Positions 55,820 to 64,000 of a DNA stretch of 64,000 bases are shown here, one piece after another. Made by a program: the position numbers and the translations under genes. The notes below the pieces were generated by a model, which saw only the letters and a program-made list of their open reading frames with translations, ran no database searches and had not been told where the DNA came from. Positions within the stretch are counted from its first letter, which is position 1. Every line of letters begins with the position of its first letter. The stretch covers positions 248,001 through 312,000 of the forward strand of contig CANMWQ010000001.1 of NCBI GenBank assembly GCA_947501685.1, written 5' to 3'. This DNA comes from an uncultured Litoreibacter sp. Its GTDB lineage: Bacteria > Pseudomonadota > Alphaproteobacteria > Rhodobacterales > Rhodobacteraceae.

Positions 55820-57229
55820 ATGCTGAATCCTGTCTCCGACGCGCTGCGCGATCACCTGTCCAAAATCTTGCCACAAGCCGCCTTCAAGCAGCTCACCCCC
55901 GCCTATCTTGAAGAGCCGCGCGGGCGCTATGCCGGCACAGCCGGGCTGCTGCTGGCACCGGGCTCCGCGCAAGAGGTCAGCACAATCGTGACGGCCTGCC
56001 GCGACGCGCGCGTTGGCGTGATCCCCTATGGCGGCGGCACCGGGCTGGTGGGCGGTCAGGTGGCCGAAAACCTGCCCGCCCCGGTGGTCATCTCCATGGA
56101 GCGGATGACGGCGATCCGCGCGGTGGACCCGATTGAGAACGTACTGACCTGCGAGGCAGGCGCGGTGCTGCAAACCGTGCAGGACGCCGCCGAGGCCGCG
56201 GGGCGGCTCTTCCCGCTGACGCTGGCGAGCCAGGGATCAGCGCGGATCGGGGGCAATCTGGCCACAAATGCGGGCGGCGTGAACGTCCTGCGCTACGGCA
56301 ACACGCGCGATCTGTGTCTGGGGCTGGAGGCCGTGCTGCCCGACGGCTCCATCTGGGACGGGCTGACGCCCCTACGCAAGAACAACACCGGTTACGACCT
56401 GCGCCATTTGCTGATCGGGGCCGAAGGCACGCTGGGCATCATCACCGCCGCCAGCCTGAAACTGTTCCCCCGCCCCCAAGCCGTCGGCGCGGCCCTTATG
56501 GTCGTGCGCGACCCGCAGGCGGCGCTGGACCTGCTGGCGCTTGCCGGAGAGCAGCTGGGCGGGCAGGTCTCCGCTTTCGAGCTGATCCACCGACAAGGGC
56601 TCGACTTTCTGGCCGAGGTCGGCCCAGAGGTCAAAGCGCCCTTCGACACGCCCCCCGAATGGATGGTGCTGGTCGATCTGGGCTGCTTTGCAGGCACCGT
56701 GCCGGAGGAGGCGCTGGAGCGGCTTTTTGCAGACGCCTTTGAGCGCGGTCTGGTCAGCGACGGCGTGATCGCCGCCTCGCTGGAGCAACGCCACGCCTTC
56801 TGGGCGATCCGCGAGAACATCCCGGAGGCCAACCGCCGGATCGGTTCCGTGTCGAGCCATGACATCTCGGTGCCGATCACCCGCATCCCCGAGTTTATCA
56901 CCCGCGGGGCGCAGGAATTGAGCAAGCTGGCTGAGTTCCGCATCAACTGCTTTGGCCATGTCGGCGACGGCAACCTGCATTATAACGTCTTCCCCATGCC
57001 CGGACGGACGCGCGCAGATTATCAGGCGGAGCGCAGCGCGGTGAAAGAGATTGTGCATGACTTGACCCATGCGCTGGGCGGCTCGATCTCTGCGGAGCAC
57101 GGCATCGGGCGGCTGAAAGTGGCGGATTTGGAGCGCTACGGCGACCCCGCGAAACTGGCAGCGATGCGGGCGATCAAGGCGGGGCTGGACCCTTTGGGGA
57201 TTATGAACCCCGGTGCTGTGCTGGCGTAA
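55820..57229 (+). CDS. GlcD-type FAD-linked 2-hydroxyacid dehydrogenase
   Basis: 469 residues of the VAO/PCMH flavoprotein family, close to D-lactate and D-2-hydroxyglutarate dehydrogenases. FAD-binding PYGGGTGLVGG and GGNLATNAGGVNVLRYGN, the C-terminal metal-binding HVGDGNLHYNVF and EHGIGRLK are visible. D-2-hydroxyglutarate is the likelier substrate given the single-polypeptide form, but D-lactate or glycolate cannot be excluded. Monocistronic in appearance. Confidence 0.88.
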   Translation: MLNPVSDALRDHLSKILPQAAFKQLTPAYLEEPRGRYAGTAGLLLAPGSAQEVSTIVTACRDARVGVIPYGGGTGLVGGQVAENLPAPVVISMERMTAIRAVDPIENVLTCEAGAVLQTVQDAAEAAGRLFPLTLASQGSARIGGNLATNAGGVNVLRYGNTRDLCLGLEAVLPDGSIWDGLTPLRKNNTGYDLRHLLIGAEGTLGIITAASLKLFPRPQAVGAALMVVRDPQAALDLLALAGEQLGGQVSAFELIHRQGLDFLAEVGPEVKAPFDTPPEWMVLVDLGCFAGTVPEEALERLFADAFERGLVSDGVIAASLEQRHAFWAIRENIPEANRRIGSVSSHDISVPITRIPEFITRGAQELSKLAEFRINCFGHVGDGNLHYNVFPMPGRTRADYQAERSAVKEIVHDLTHALGGSISAEHGIGRLKVADLERYGDPAKLAAMRAIKAGLDPLGIMNPGAVLA

Positions 57230-57313
57230 GCGTCATCAGATGTGACCCCGCTTGAGTGTTGACCGGGGCGGGCAGAATAGGGTCAGGTAGCGCGACCTGA
57301 GCGCAGAGGCCCC

Positions 57314-58453
57314 ATGACAGACACCAAAACAGACAGCGGCAAGCCCTTCCGGTTTTTCGACAACCGGCTGAAATACCTGACCTTCGTCAACACCACGAAT
57401 GAGAAATGGCGGATCTCGGAACGCGTCGCCCAAGAGCTGAGCCTGATCGAGCCGCGCCCCCCCGCGCTGCGGGTTTTTGACGCGGGCATGGGGGATGCGA
57501 CGGTGCTGTCAAACACGATGCGCGCCATGCATCAGCGCTTCCCCAATATTCCCTTCTATATGGTCGGTAAGGAAATCTCGCTCGAGGATCTGCGCCTGTC
57601 ACTCGACAAAATCCCGGATCGTCTGGTCGAGCACCCGGCCAGCGTCGTGGTGATGACCAACCTGTTTTATTCGGAGGCCCCCTGGCTGGTGCCCGGCAAC
57701 ACCGAGATGGCCGACAAGCTGACCTGGAAAACCATCGCGCTGGACGGGGGATCCTCCATCGGGTTCCAAGAGCAGTTGCGCGATCTCGACCCGTTTCTGG
57801 TGGATAACTGGCAGGTGCGATCCTCCCCCAAGACCGGAAACCCGCTCTATGTGAAGCCAACCGTGCTGGTGATTTACCGCAAGGATCACGACTTCCTGCT
57901 CGATACGGTGATCCCGCGCCCGGGCACCCAGCGCGCCGAATATGATCTGGTGCTGGCCTCCCAGCCGTGGCGGGCCCGGACCGCACCGGACCTGAAGGCA
58001 AAGACAGTGCTGGCCCCGCTTGCGCGCAGTCTGGCGGTGGGCGGGCGCATGCTGACCGTGCAATCGGCAGGCAATGATCCGGGCGAGGAGATCGTCAATG
58101 CCGTCTGGCCCGATATCGAGCTCTTCCCCGTCAATCGCTACGACCTGATCGCCGCGTTGAAAGACGTTCTCGGAGAGGAAGCTGCGGATTTCGATCTGAC
58201 GATCCCCAGCGGCGGCGACGCGCTTCTATCCTACCGGATGCACACCCTGCCCGAGGAGATCGGGCCCTCCATCGGCACGTCCACCCTGTCCGCCGCGTGG
58301 AATGCGGCGACCTATGTGGCGCAGATTGACGACCAGCTTCTGGAGGAAACGCATGGCGCGGCCAGCCATTTCGCCATCACCTCGGATGTGCTGAAGAAAT
58401 ATGGCGGGCTTTGGTTTAATGACGAGGTATTCGCCATTTCGCGATTGCGCTAA
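57314..58453 (+). CDS. Methyltransferase-like protein of unknown function
   Basis: A 379 residue soluble protein. FRFFDNRLKYLTFVNTTNEKW begins it. The region LRVFDAGMGDATVLSNTM resembles SAM-binding motif I of class I methyltransferases, followed by an acidic strand end (FYMVGKEIS). VVVMTNLFYSEAPWL could be motif IV. I do not recognise the exact family; a duplicated strand pattern (AEYDLVLASQPWRART, then LAVGGRMLTVQSAG) suggests a second Rossmann-like half. Monocistronic, convergent with apt. Confidence 0.6.
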   Translation: MTDTKTDSGKPFRFFDNRLKYLTFVNTTNEKWRISERVAQELSLIEPRPPALRVFDAGMGDATVLSNTMRAMHQRFPNIPFYMVGKEISLEDLRLSLDKIPDRLVEHPASVVVMTNLFYSEAPWLVPGNTEMADKLTWKTIALDGGSSIGFQEQLRDLDPFLVDNWQVRSSPKTGNPLYVKPTVLVIYRKDHDFLLDTVIPRPGTQRAEYDLVLASQPWRARTAPDLKAKTVLAPLARSLAVGGRMLTVQSAGNDPGEEIVNAVWPDIELFPVNRYDLIAALKDVLGEEAADFDLTIPSGGDALLSYRMHTLPEEIGPSIGTSTLSAAWNAATYVAQIDDQLLEETHGAASHFAITSDVLKKYGGLWFNDEVFAISRLR

Positions 58454-58484
58454 ACCCCCGTTTTGCCCCTTGCCTGCGCGCGCG

Positions 58485-58510
58485 CCGGGATATTTTTGAA
58501 CATGGAAAGA
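58485..58510 (+). repeat. Dispersed intergenic motif, copy D
   Basis: CCGGGATATTTTTGAACATG followed by GAAAGA, between the methyltransferase-like gene and apt. Closest match to copy C at 34751-34780. Confidence 0.6.
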
Positions 58511-58536
58511 CGGGAGCGGGGCAGTACGGGGGCGGC

Positions 58537-59067
58537 TCAATCCCCCTCGAATTCGCAGAGCACTTTGACATCCATGCCGAGGGTTTCCAGCTTTTTGCGG
58601 CCACCCAATGCGGGGAGGTCGATGATGAAGGAGCAGCCGATCACTTCCGCGCCCAGCTTTTCGATCAGCTTGATACCCGCCTCCGCCGTGCCGCCTGTAG
58701 CCAGAAGATCGTCAACCAGCAGCACCTTTTCGCCCGGTTGCAGGCTGTCATCATGCAGCTCCATCGTGGCCTCGCCATATTCCAGCGTGTAGCTTTGCGA
58801 AATGGTTTTGCCCGGCAGCTTGCCTTGTTTGCGGATCGGCACGAAACCCACCGACAGCTGATGCGCGATGGCCCCGCCCAAGATGAAGCCGCGCGCTTCA
58901 AGGCCTGCCACCTTGTCGAACCGCTGGCCCGCATAAGGAGCCAGCATCTGGTCGATGGCCATGCGAAACCCGCGCGGGTCCAGAAACAAGGTGGTCACGT
59001 CGCGAAACATGATGCCGTCATGCGGGAAGTTGGGGATCGTGCGGATGTAGTCCTTAACCTGTGCCAT
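58537..59067 (-). CDS. apt: Adenine phosphoribosyltransferase
   Basis: Salvages adenine with PRPP to AMP. 176 residues, standard. [20 protein letters not shown] at the start, [17 protein letters not shown] and the PRPP loop [17 protein letters not shown] match APRT. The start is the ATG at 59067, which overlaps the mtnP stop (TGATG). The adenine released from methylthioadenosine by MtnP is the natural substrate, so the operon makes biochemical sense. Confidence 0.96.
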   Translation of the reverse strand: MAQVKDYIRTIPNFPHDGIMFRDVTTLFLDPRGFRMAIDQMLAPYAGQRFDKVAGLEARGFILGGAIAHQLSVGFVPIRKQGKLPGKTISQSYTLEYGEATMELHDDSLQPGEKVLLVDDLLATGGTAEAGIKLIEKLGAEVIGCSFIIDLPALGGRKKLETLGMDVKVLCEFEGD

Positions 59068-59957
59068 CAGCCTTGTGCCTCCTTGGCCAACATGCGGCCT
59101 GCCACCGCGTCGAGCTTGGCCATCACCTTCGCGTCGCGCGCGGGCGGTTGCGTGATCATCGCAAATTCCAGCGCCGTGTCGCAGTGATGCGGGCAGGGGG
59201 CGCGGTCGGCCCCCAAAAGCGCGGGCAGGCGGGCCACGAGGCCGCGCGCCTTGTCGGCATTGCCCATCAGCGTCGCGATGATTTGCGTCACATCCACCTC
59301 GCCATGGTCGGGATGCCAGCTGTCGTAATCCGTGATCATGGCGACAGAAGCGTAGCAAAGCTCCGCCTCGCGGGCGAGTTTCGCCTCGGGCATATTGGTC
59401 ATGCCGATCACATCCGCGCCCCATGCCTCGCGGTACATCTTGCTTTCCGCCAGCGTCGAGAATTGTGGGCCTTCCATGGCCAGATAGGTGCCGCCGTCAT
59501 GCATCGTGATGCCCTCCGCCTGACCGGCCTCAAGGCAGGCAGCACCTAGGCGCGGACAGGTCGGATGCGCCACGGAGACATGGGCCACGCAGCCTTGCCC
59601 GAAGAAGGATTTCTCCCGCGCGAAAGTGCGGTCAATGAACTGATCGACAACGACAAAATCGCCCGGCGCCATCTCTTCGCGAAACGACCCGCAGGCCGAG
59701 ACGGAGATCACATCCGTCGCCCCAAGCCGTTTCAGCGCATCAATATTGGCGCGGTACGGCACGGTGGAGGGGCTGTGCACATGCCCCCGGCCATGGCGCG
59801 GCAGAAAGGCCATTTTGACGCCGTCCAGCATGCCGGTCAAAATCTGGTCGGAAGGCGCGCCCCACGGGGTCTCCACCACTTGCCAGCTTGGGTTTTCCAA
59901 CCCGTCAATCTCGTAGATGCCTGACCCGCCGATAATGGCGATCATCGTGTCTGTCAT
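59067..59957 (-). CDS. mtnP: S-methyl-5'-thioadenosine phosphorylase
   Basis: Phosphorolysis of methylthioadenosine, from polyamine or homoserine lactone synthesis, to adenine and methylthioribose 1-phosphate. 296 residues of the nucleoside phosphorylase family [17 protein letters not shown], the phosphate-site [34 protein letters not shown] and the [18 protein letters not shown] substrate loop are present. The ATG at 59945 is an alternative start. First gene of mtnP-apt. Confidence 0.94.
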   Translation of the reverse strand: MTDTMIAIIGGSGIYEIDGLENPSWQVVETPWGAPSDQILTGMLDGVKMAFLPRHGRGHVHSPSTVPYRANIDALKRLGATDVISVSACGSFREEMAPGDFVVVDQFIDRTFAREKSFFGQGCVAHVSVAHPTCPRLGAACLEAGQAEGITMHDGGTYLAMEGPQFSTLAESKMYREAWGADVIGMTNMPEAKLAREAELCYASVAMITDYDSWHPDHGEVDVTQIIATLMGNADKARGLVARLPALLGADRAPCPHHCDTALEFAMITQPPARDAKVMAKLDAVAGRMLAKEAQG

Positions 59958-60089
59958 ATCCCTGAACCCTGTCTGAAGACTGCCTGCGGCGGCAATACTG
60001 GCCCAGACTTAACGGAATGGAAACGCTGCGCGCGTAGGCTAGGCGGGTTTTTGAGACATTTTGACGTGCATCTTGGCATTGAGGCGGTT

Positions 60090-61823
60090 ATGGGCGGGGC
60101 AACAAGACATAACTTCCTATCCAAAGAGGCCCGCGTGACCCGCAGCTTTCTGGCAGCTCTTGCCAACAATTCGCTTCTGAACGACCTGCAACTGGTGCCC
60201 GAGGGCAAGATCAGCCCAGGCCGCTGGCGCATCGAAATCCTGTCCGGGCTGACCGTGGCACTGGCGCTGGTGCCGGAAGCCGTGGCCTTCGCCTTCGTGG
60301 CGGGCGTTCACCCGCTGGTGGGGCTTTATGCGGCCTTCATCGTTGGGCTGATCACCGCGATTATCGGCGGCCGCCCCGGCATGATCTCGGGTGCGACAGG
60401 CGCTTTGGCGGTGGTGATGGTGGCCTTGGTGGCCCAGCACGGGGTCGAATACCTCTTTGCGACGGTCATCTTGATGGGGATCATCCAGATTGCGGTCGGC
60501 GTATTGCGATGGGGCAAGTTCATCCGGCTGGTGCCGCACCCGGTGATGCTGGGTTTTGTAAACGGGCTGGCCATCGTTATTTTCCTGGCCCAGCTGAGCC
60601 AGTTTCAAAAACCCGGCACGGCAGAGCAGGGCTCCGGCGGGCATGGCATGGCGGCAGGCGAGTGGCTGGCAGGCACGGAGCTGGGCTTGATGTTGGCTTT
60701 GACGGTGCTGACCATGGCGATCATCTGGGCCACGCCGAAAGTCACCAAGATCATCCCCGCGCCACTTGCGGGCATCGGCATCGTGGCGTTGCTGGTGATC
60801 TTCTTCAACATCCCCGTGCCGCGCGTGGGCGACCTGGCCGAGATTGCGGGCGGCTTCCCGACCTTCCACAACCCGTTCTCCTTCGCGGGCAATGCCTCCG
60901 TGGCGCAGGGCATTTACGGCGATCTGCTGGCCCCCTTCACTTTGGAGACCTTCTGGATCATCCTCCCCTACGCCGTGATCTTGGCGGCCATCGGGCTGAT
61001 CGAAAGCCTGCTGACGTTGAACCTTGTCGGCGCGATCACCGGCAAACGCGGCGGCGCGAGCCAGGAATGTGTGGCGCAGGGCGTGGCCAATACCGTGACC
61101 GGCTTTTTCGGCGGCATGGGCGGCTGTGCGATGATCGGGCAATCCATGATCAACGTAAATTCCGGCGGGCGCACGCGCATCGCGGGCATCACGGCGGCGC
61201 TGTTTTTGTTGGCCTTCATCATGGTCGGCGCGCCAATCATCGAGCAGATCCCGCTGGCCGCTTTGGTCGGCGTCATGTTCATGGTCGTGATTGGCACTTT
61301 CGCGTGGAACAGCTTCAACATCATCCGCAAAGCCCCACGCACGGATGCGTTTGTTATCATCCTCGTGACCATCACCACGGTGATGTATGATCTGGCGACG
61401 GCCGTGGTGGTGGGGGTGATTGTCTCCGCGCTGGCCTATGCGTGGCAGAACGCCAAACGCATCCACGCCAAGACCTACGAGACGCCGGAAGGCGCGAAGG
61501 TCTACCAGATCGACGGTCCGCTCTTCTTTGGCTCGACCGACGGGTTTGACGAGCTTTTCACCCCTGAAAGCGACCCCTCGCTTGTGGTGATTGATTTCGC
61601 GGACAGCCGGGTGGCCGACCAATCCGCGCTGCAAGCGATTGAGGCCGTGGCAGACCGTTACGAGGCCGTGGGCAAAAAGGTGCAGCTGCGCCATCTCAGC
61701 CGGGATTGTCATGAATTGCTGACCAATGCAGGCCAGCTGATGGTCGACAGTGACGATGACCCGAACTACGCGGTGGCGGTGGATTACTCGGTCAAGACCG
61801 GGCAGCTGGCAGGCGGGCATTAG
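60090..61823 (+). CDS. SulP-family anion transporter with STAS domain
   Basis: A 577 residue transporter: about 12-14 membrane helices with GLTVALALVPEAVAFAFVAG as the SulP signature, FFGGMGGCAMIGQSMINVNSG in the middle, and a cytoplasmic STAS domain at the C-terminus (IDGPLFFGSTDGFDELF, VVIDFADSRVADQSALQAIE). Members carry sulfate, bicarbonate or dicarboxylates; no sulfate-assimilation or carbonic anhydrase gene is adjacent, so the substrate is open. ATG 60090 follows GAGG; a GTG at 60135 with AAAGAGG is also plausible. Confidence 0.9.
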   Translation: MGGATRHNFLSKEARVTRSFLAALANNSLLNDLQLVPEGKISPGRWRIEILSGLTVALALVPEAVAFAFVAGVHPLVGLYAAFIVGLITAIIGGRPGMISGATGALAVVMVALVAQHGVEYLFATVILMGIIQIAVGVLRWGKFIRLVPHPVMLGFVNGLAIVIFLAQLSQFQKPGTAEQGSGGHGMAAGEWLAGTELGLMLALTVLTMAIIWATPKVTKIIPAPLAGIGIVALLVIFFNIPVPRVGDLAEIAGGFPTFHNPFSFAGNASVAQGIYGDLLAPFTLETFWIILPYAVILAAIGLIESLLTLNLVGAITGKRGGASQECVAQGVANTVTGFFGGMGGCAMIGQSMINVNSGGRTRIAGITAALFLLAFIMVGAPIIEQIPLAALVGVMFMVVIGTFAWNSFNIIRKAPRTDAFVIILVTITTVMYDLATAVVVGVIVSALAYAWQNAKRIHAKTYETPEGAKVYQIDGPLFFGSTDGFDELFTPESDPSLVVIDFADSRVADQSALQAIEAVADRYEAVGKKVQLRHLSRDCHELLTNAGQLMVDSDDDPNYAVAVDYSVKTGQLAGGH

Positions 61824-61842
61824 GGGCAGGCATCCCGGCAAG

Positions 61843-61863
61843 GTGACGTAAGGGTAACGTCAC
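61843..61863. repeat. Inverted repeat downstream of sulP
   Basis: GTGACGT at 61843-61849 and ACGTCAC at 61857-61863 form a perfect 7 bp inverted repeat around a seven base spacer, 20 bases after the sulP stop. No T-run follows. It could be a protein-binding site or a stem. Confidence 0.4.
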
Positions 61864-61914
61864 TTCCGCTGACCTTTTCCCCTACAGGTTTTGCCCCTGA
61901 ACCCTTACATTTTG

Positions 61915-62010
61915 TGTCAGGGGATCAATATCCTCGTAGCGTGACGAGCCAGTACTCCACTCACGGAATACCGCTCTCTTTTTTGGTTCGATGTTGATCC
62001 CCGTCTTTTT
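61915..62010 (+). ncRNA. Candidate structured small RNA or long-loop terminator
   Basis: GGGGATCAA (61920-61928) and TTGATCCCC (61994-62002) are exact inverted repeats, extended by a G-U and an A-U pair to about 11 bp, and followed by TCTTTTT. The 63 base interior contains CTCG...CGAG (about 61933-61948). In this convergent gap the structure could be a small RNA ending in a T-run, or sulP's terminator. I recognise no known RNA family and see no clear promoter. Confidence 0.3.
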
Positions 62011-62022
62011 CCTTCTGGGGGA

Positions 62023-62631
62023 TTAAGATTCGCCGGGCCGATTCAAGCTGAACAACTCGCTCACCCGCGCATAATCGCGATATCCCAAGCGTGACAAAGG
62101 CTGGAACGCGGTGACGTCGAACATCCCGCCTTTCAGGCAATCATCGCGCATATGAATACCGGTCACCTCACCGAAAATAGCGATATTTTCCGCACCCGGC
62201 AGCTCGACCACTTTGGTCAGCTTGCATTCCAGATTGGCTGGCGCACCAGCAACGCGCGAGCAGGCAATCGTGTCGCACTCCGCCCGCTCAATCCCGGCAT
62301 GGGTAAACTCGTCCACCTCGCGCTCATAGCTCCCCGAGGTCAGGTTCATCGCATCCCGCGCTGCATATTCGACGATGTTGACACAAAACACCTCTGTCTC
62401 AAGAATGTTGGCCACGCTGTCCTTGCCCTTGTCCCTGTCCGGCTTGCCGGAGGTTGACGAGAACATCACCTGCGGCGGGACATACGCCACGGCGTTGAAG
62501 AACGAGTAGGGGGCCAGATTTTCGCGGCCCTCCGCATCGCGGGTGGAAATCCAGCCAATGGGCCGCGGGGTGACGATGGCGTTGAACGGGTTATGCGGCA
62601 GGCCGTGGCCGTCTTCGGGGCGGTAAAACAA
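62023..62631 (-). CDS. Flavin reductase family protein (FMN-binding split barrel)
   Basis: 202 residues. IVTPRPIGWISTRDAEGREN, APYSFFNAVAYVPPQVMFSS and the NILETEVFCVNIV segment match the flavin reductase-like family that binds FMN and reduces flavin with NAD(P)H for partner oxygenases, or acts alone. No oxygenase is adjacent. Divergent from the next acetyltransferase, with only 78 bases between the two starts. Confidence 0.85.
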   Translation of the reverse strand: MFYRPEDGHGLPHNPFNAIVTPRPIGWISTRDAEGRENLAPYSFFNAVAYVPPQVMFSSTSGKPDRDKGKDSVANILETEVFCVNIVEYAARDAMNLTSGSYEREVDEFTHAGIERAECDTIACSRVAGAPANLECKLTKVVELPGAENIAIFGEVTGIHMRDDCLKGGMFDVTAFQPLSRLGYRDYARVSELFSLNRPGES

Positions 62632-62709
62632 GCGGGTCTCCTACAGAAGTTTGCCCAATTGCTAACGTCATGTTACCCCAACGCAAGTGTGAAATTGAGG
62701 CCGGCCCCC

Positions 62710-63195
62710 GTGGAAATCCGCCAAGAACAACCGCAAGACTGGTGGGAGGTGGAGGCCCTCTATGACCTGTGCTTTGCGCCGGGTCGCGAGGCGCTGTCCT
62801 CCTACCGTTTGCGCGATGACGTGGCACCGGTGGCCGAGCTGTCCCGGGTCGCGCGGGATCCAGATGGCGTGCTGGGCGGTGTGATCCGCTACTGGCCAGT
62901 GCGCGTGGGGGCCGCGCAGGCTCTGTTGCTAGGTCCGATTGCCGTCCATCCCACCCGGCAGGGCGAAGGGCTGGGCAGCGCGCTTATGATCGAGAGCCTG
63001 CAAATCGCAAAGAACCTCGGCTGGACCCGCGTGCTGCTGGTCGGCGACGCGCCCTATTATCAACGGCACGGCTTTGCAAAATCCAGCGCGGTCACCATGC
63101 CGCCCCCCACAAACCCCGACCGCGTGCTGGCCCGCGCCTTGCAGCCCGGCGCATGGGACGGCGTGGCCGGGCCGGTTGAAAAACACCGCGATTAG
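62710..63195 (+). CDS. YhbS-like GNAT acetyltransferase
   Basis: 161 residues from a GTG at 62710 with GAGG upstream; an in-frame frame open from 62593 overlaps the flavin reductase and is rejected. LLLGPIAVHPTRQGEGLGSALM is the acetyl-CoA loop and VLLVGDAPYYQRHGFAKSSAV is typical of the YhbS-like GNAT subgroup. Substrate unknown. The C-terminal region is proline-rich (TMPPPTNPDRV). Confidence 0.82.
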   Translation: MEIRQEQPQDWWEVEALYDLCFAPGREALSSYRLRDDVAPVAELSRVARDPDGVLGGVIRYWPVRVGAAQALLLGPIAVHPTRQGEGLGSALMIESLQIAKNLGWTRVLLVGDAPYYQRHGFAKSSAVTMPPPTNPDRVLARALQPGAWDGVAGPVEKHRD

Positions 63196-63222
63196 CCCCA
63201 TTTTAAGGGCAGGAGGGGCTTC

Positions 63223-63987
63223 ATGACCCAAACCATTCTGCCGCCGGTAAAACCCGCTGACCCCAGCAAGGAGGTCCAGCTCTTGGAGCTCGTTGCCCGC
63301 TACAACGGCGCGCGCGGCATCATGATCGAGGCGGTTGGTTTTTTGGGGGCGAAGGCAGAAGGCCTTCTGGACAAGCTGCCAGCTGGCGTGCGCACGCGTA
63401 TCGAGGGTGCCACCTATCAGGCGCTGGAGAGCAGCTTTTATGCCGCGGCAGCCTCCCGCAAAACCCTTCCAGATACGGGCAGCTGGGCAACGCCGTTGAT
63501 AACCGCGACCACCGGTGCCGTGGGCGGGTTTGGCGGCTTGACCACCGCGCTGGCGGAGCTGCCGGTGACCACAACCCTCATTCTGCGGGCCATCCAAGGC
63601 ATCGCGGTGGAGCACGGGTTTGACCCTGACGATCCGGACACGAAGGCCGATTGCCTGCGGGTCCTCGCGGCCGCCGGGCCGCTGGCGGAGGATGACGGCA
63701 CAGATCTCAGCTTTCTGACCCTGCGCACAAGTGTATCCGGCGCGACGGTGCAGGCCTTGCTGGCAAAAGTGGCACCAAAACTGTCCGTCACGCTAAGCCA
63801 GAAGCTGGCCGCGCAAACCGTTCCTGTTTTGGGTGCTGCGGCAGGTGCCACGATCAACTACGCCTTCACCAGCTACTATCAGGACATCGCGCATGTGCAG
63901 TTCGGGCTGCGCAAACTGGCGGAGGACACCGGCCATGACCGCGCAGCGCTGGTGCAGGATTTCGAGGCTTTGCTGCGCGACGCCTAG
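63223..63987 (+). CDS. EcsC-family protein
   Basis: 254 residues. The pattern of a polar N-terminus, small-residue-rich segments (TTGAVGGFGGLTTALAELPV and VPVLGAAAGATINYAF) and helical ends (QLLELVARYNGARGIM) matches the EcsC family, named after a gene beside the B. subtilis Ecs transporter. Function unknown; association with membranes is inferred from the Gly/Ala-rich segments. Starts 27 bases after the acetyltransferase gene, with AGGAGG upstream of the ATG, so the two are probably co-transcribed. Confidence 0.8.
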   Translation: MTQTILPPVKPADPSKEVQLLELVARYNGARGIMIEAVGFLGAKAEGLLDKLPAGVRTRIEGATYQALESSFYAAAASRKTLPDTGSWATPLITATTGAVGGFGGLTTALAELPVTTTLILRAIQGIAVEHGFDPDDPDTKADCLRVLAAAGPLAEDDGTDLSFLTLRTSVSGATVQALLAKVAPKLSVTLSQKLAAQTVPVLGAAAGATINYAFTSYYQDIAHVQFGLRKLAEDTGHDRAALVQDFEALLRDA

Positions 63988-64000
63988 CCGTTTTGCTGCT

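Noticed and set aside
60117-61841. 574-codon open frame antisense to the SulP gene
   Set aside because: Shadow of a membrane protein gene; the predicted product is His/Asp/Arg-rich and has no fold signature.

Overview
This 64 kb window looks like an ordinary chromosomal segment of a marine-type alphaproteobacterium of the order Rhodobacterales (Roseobacter group). The evidence is the gene content and order: an F1-only atpHAGDC operon, the ctaC-ctaB-small ORF-ctaG-ctaE-SURF1 order of the aa3 oxidase cluster, a bacterial phosphatidylcholine synthase, a groESL operon with a perfect CIRCE operator, the DUF484-xerC pair, and high GC with strong G/C third-position bias. Assignments come from reading the translated sequence and recalled family signatures. 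No database search was run.

Layout. 1-8.4 kb: ileS and a one-base-coupled alkyltransferase homologue, phosphatidylcholine synthase, a cytochrome P460-like protein, xerC/DUF484, a DUF808 membrane protein and a transaldolase-like aldolase. 8.5-15.2 kb: priA, a hisC-like aminotransferase coupled to an arogenate/prephenate dehydrogenase, an extensin-like protein, DUF2125 and a ChaC-like cyclotransferase. 15.3-18.4 kb: a MotA/TolQ-type channel protein and an OmpA/MotB-type partner with a very long coiled coil; this is the least ordinary operon here. 18.6-21.9 kb: clpA and a methyltransferase. 22.2-27.5 kb: the F1 ATP synthase operon, then a small H-type lectin protein. 27.6-36.6 kb: a Lys/Phe/His-rich secreted peptide, prs, an isomerase, a hydrolase, threonine aldolase, ycgN-like, ribF, maoC-like, a HAD protein, Mn-dependent pyrophosphatase and a DUF2161 nuclease-like protein. 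36.6-42.4 kb: a PAS-GAF-GGDEF cyclase, an arginine:glycine amidinotransferase homologue, a PagL-like outer-membrane deacylase and groESL. 42.5-47.2 kb: an acetyltransferase, an EamA exporter, dprA, another acetyltransferase and tldD. 47.3-54.9 kb: cytochrome c oxidase subunits II and III with assembly factors, then SURF1, thrC, an M16 peptidase and an acetyltransferase. 55-64 kb: a metallo-beta-lactamase-fold protein, a GlcD-type flavoprotein, a methyltransferase-like protein, mtnP-apt, a SulP transporter, a flavin reductase, an acetyltransferase and an EcsC-family protein.

Most genes serve core energy metabolism (F1 ATPase, aa3 oxidase), nucleotide and purine salvage (prs, apt, mtnP), amino-acid synthesis (hisC/tyrC, thrC), protein quality control (ClpA, GroESL, TldD, M16) and DNA maintenance (PriA, XerC, DprA). 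I saw no rRNA, tRNA, CRISPR array, prophage, insertion sequence or defence island. Neighbouring genes are tightly packed, with many 1-4 base couplings and several convergent 3' overlaps.

Points worth following up: the long-coiled-coil stator-like pair, a 16 bp inverted repeat containing two copies of the palindrome TTTTGTACAAAA, two families of dispersed intergenic repeats, a structured convergent gap that may encode a small RNA, TTAA half-sites upstream of dprA, and the amidinotransferase, DUF2161 and KKF-repeat proteins.
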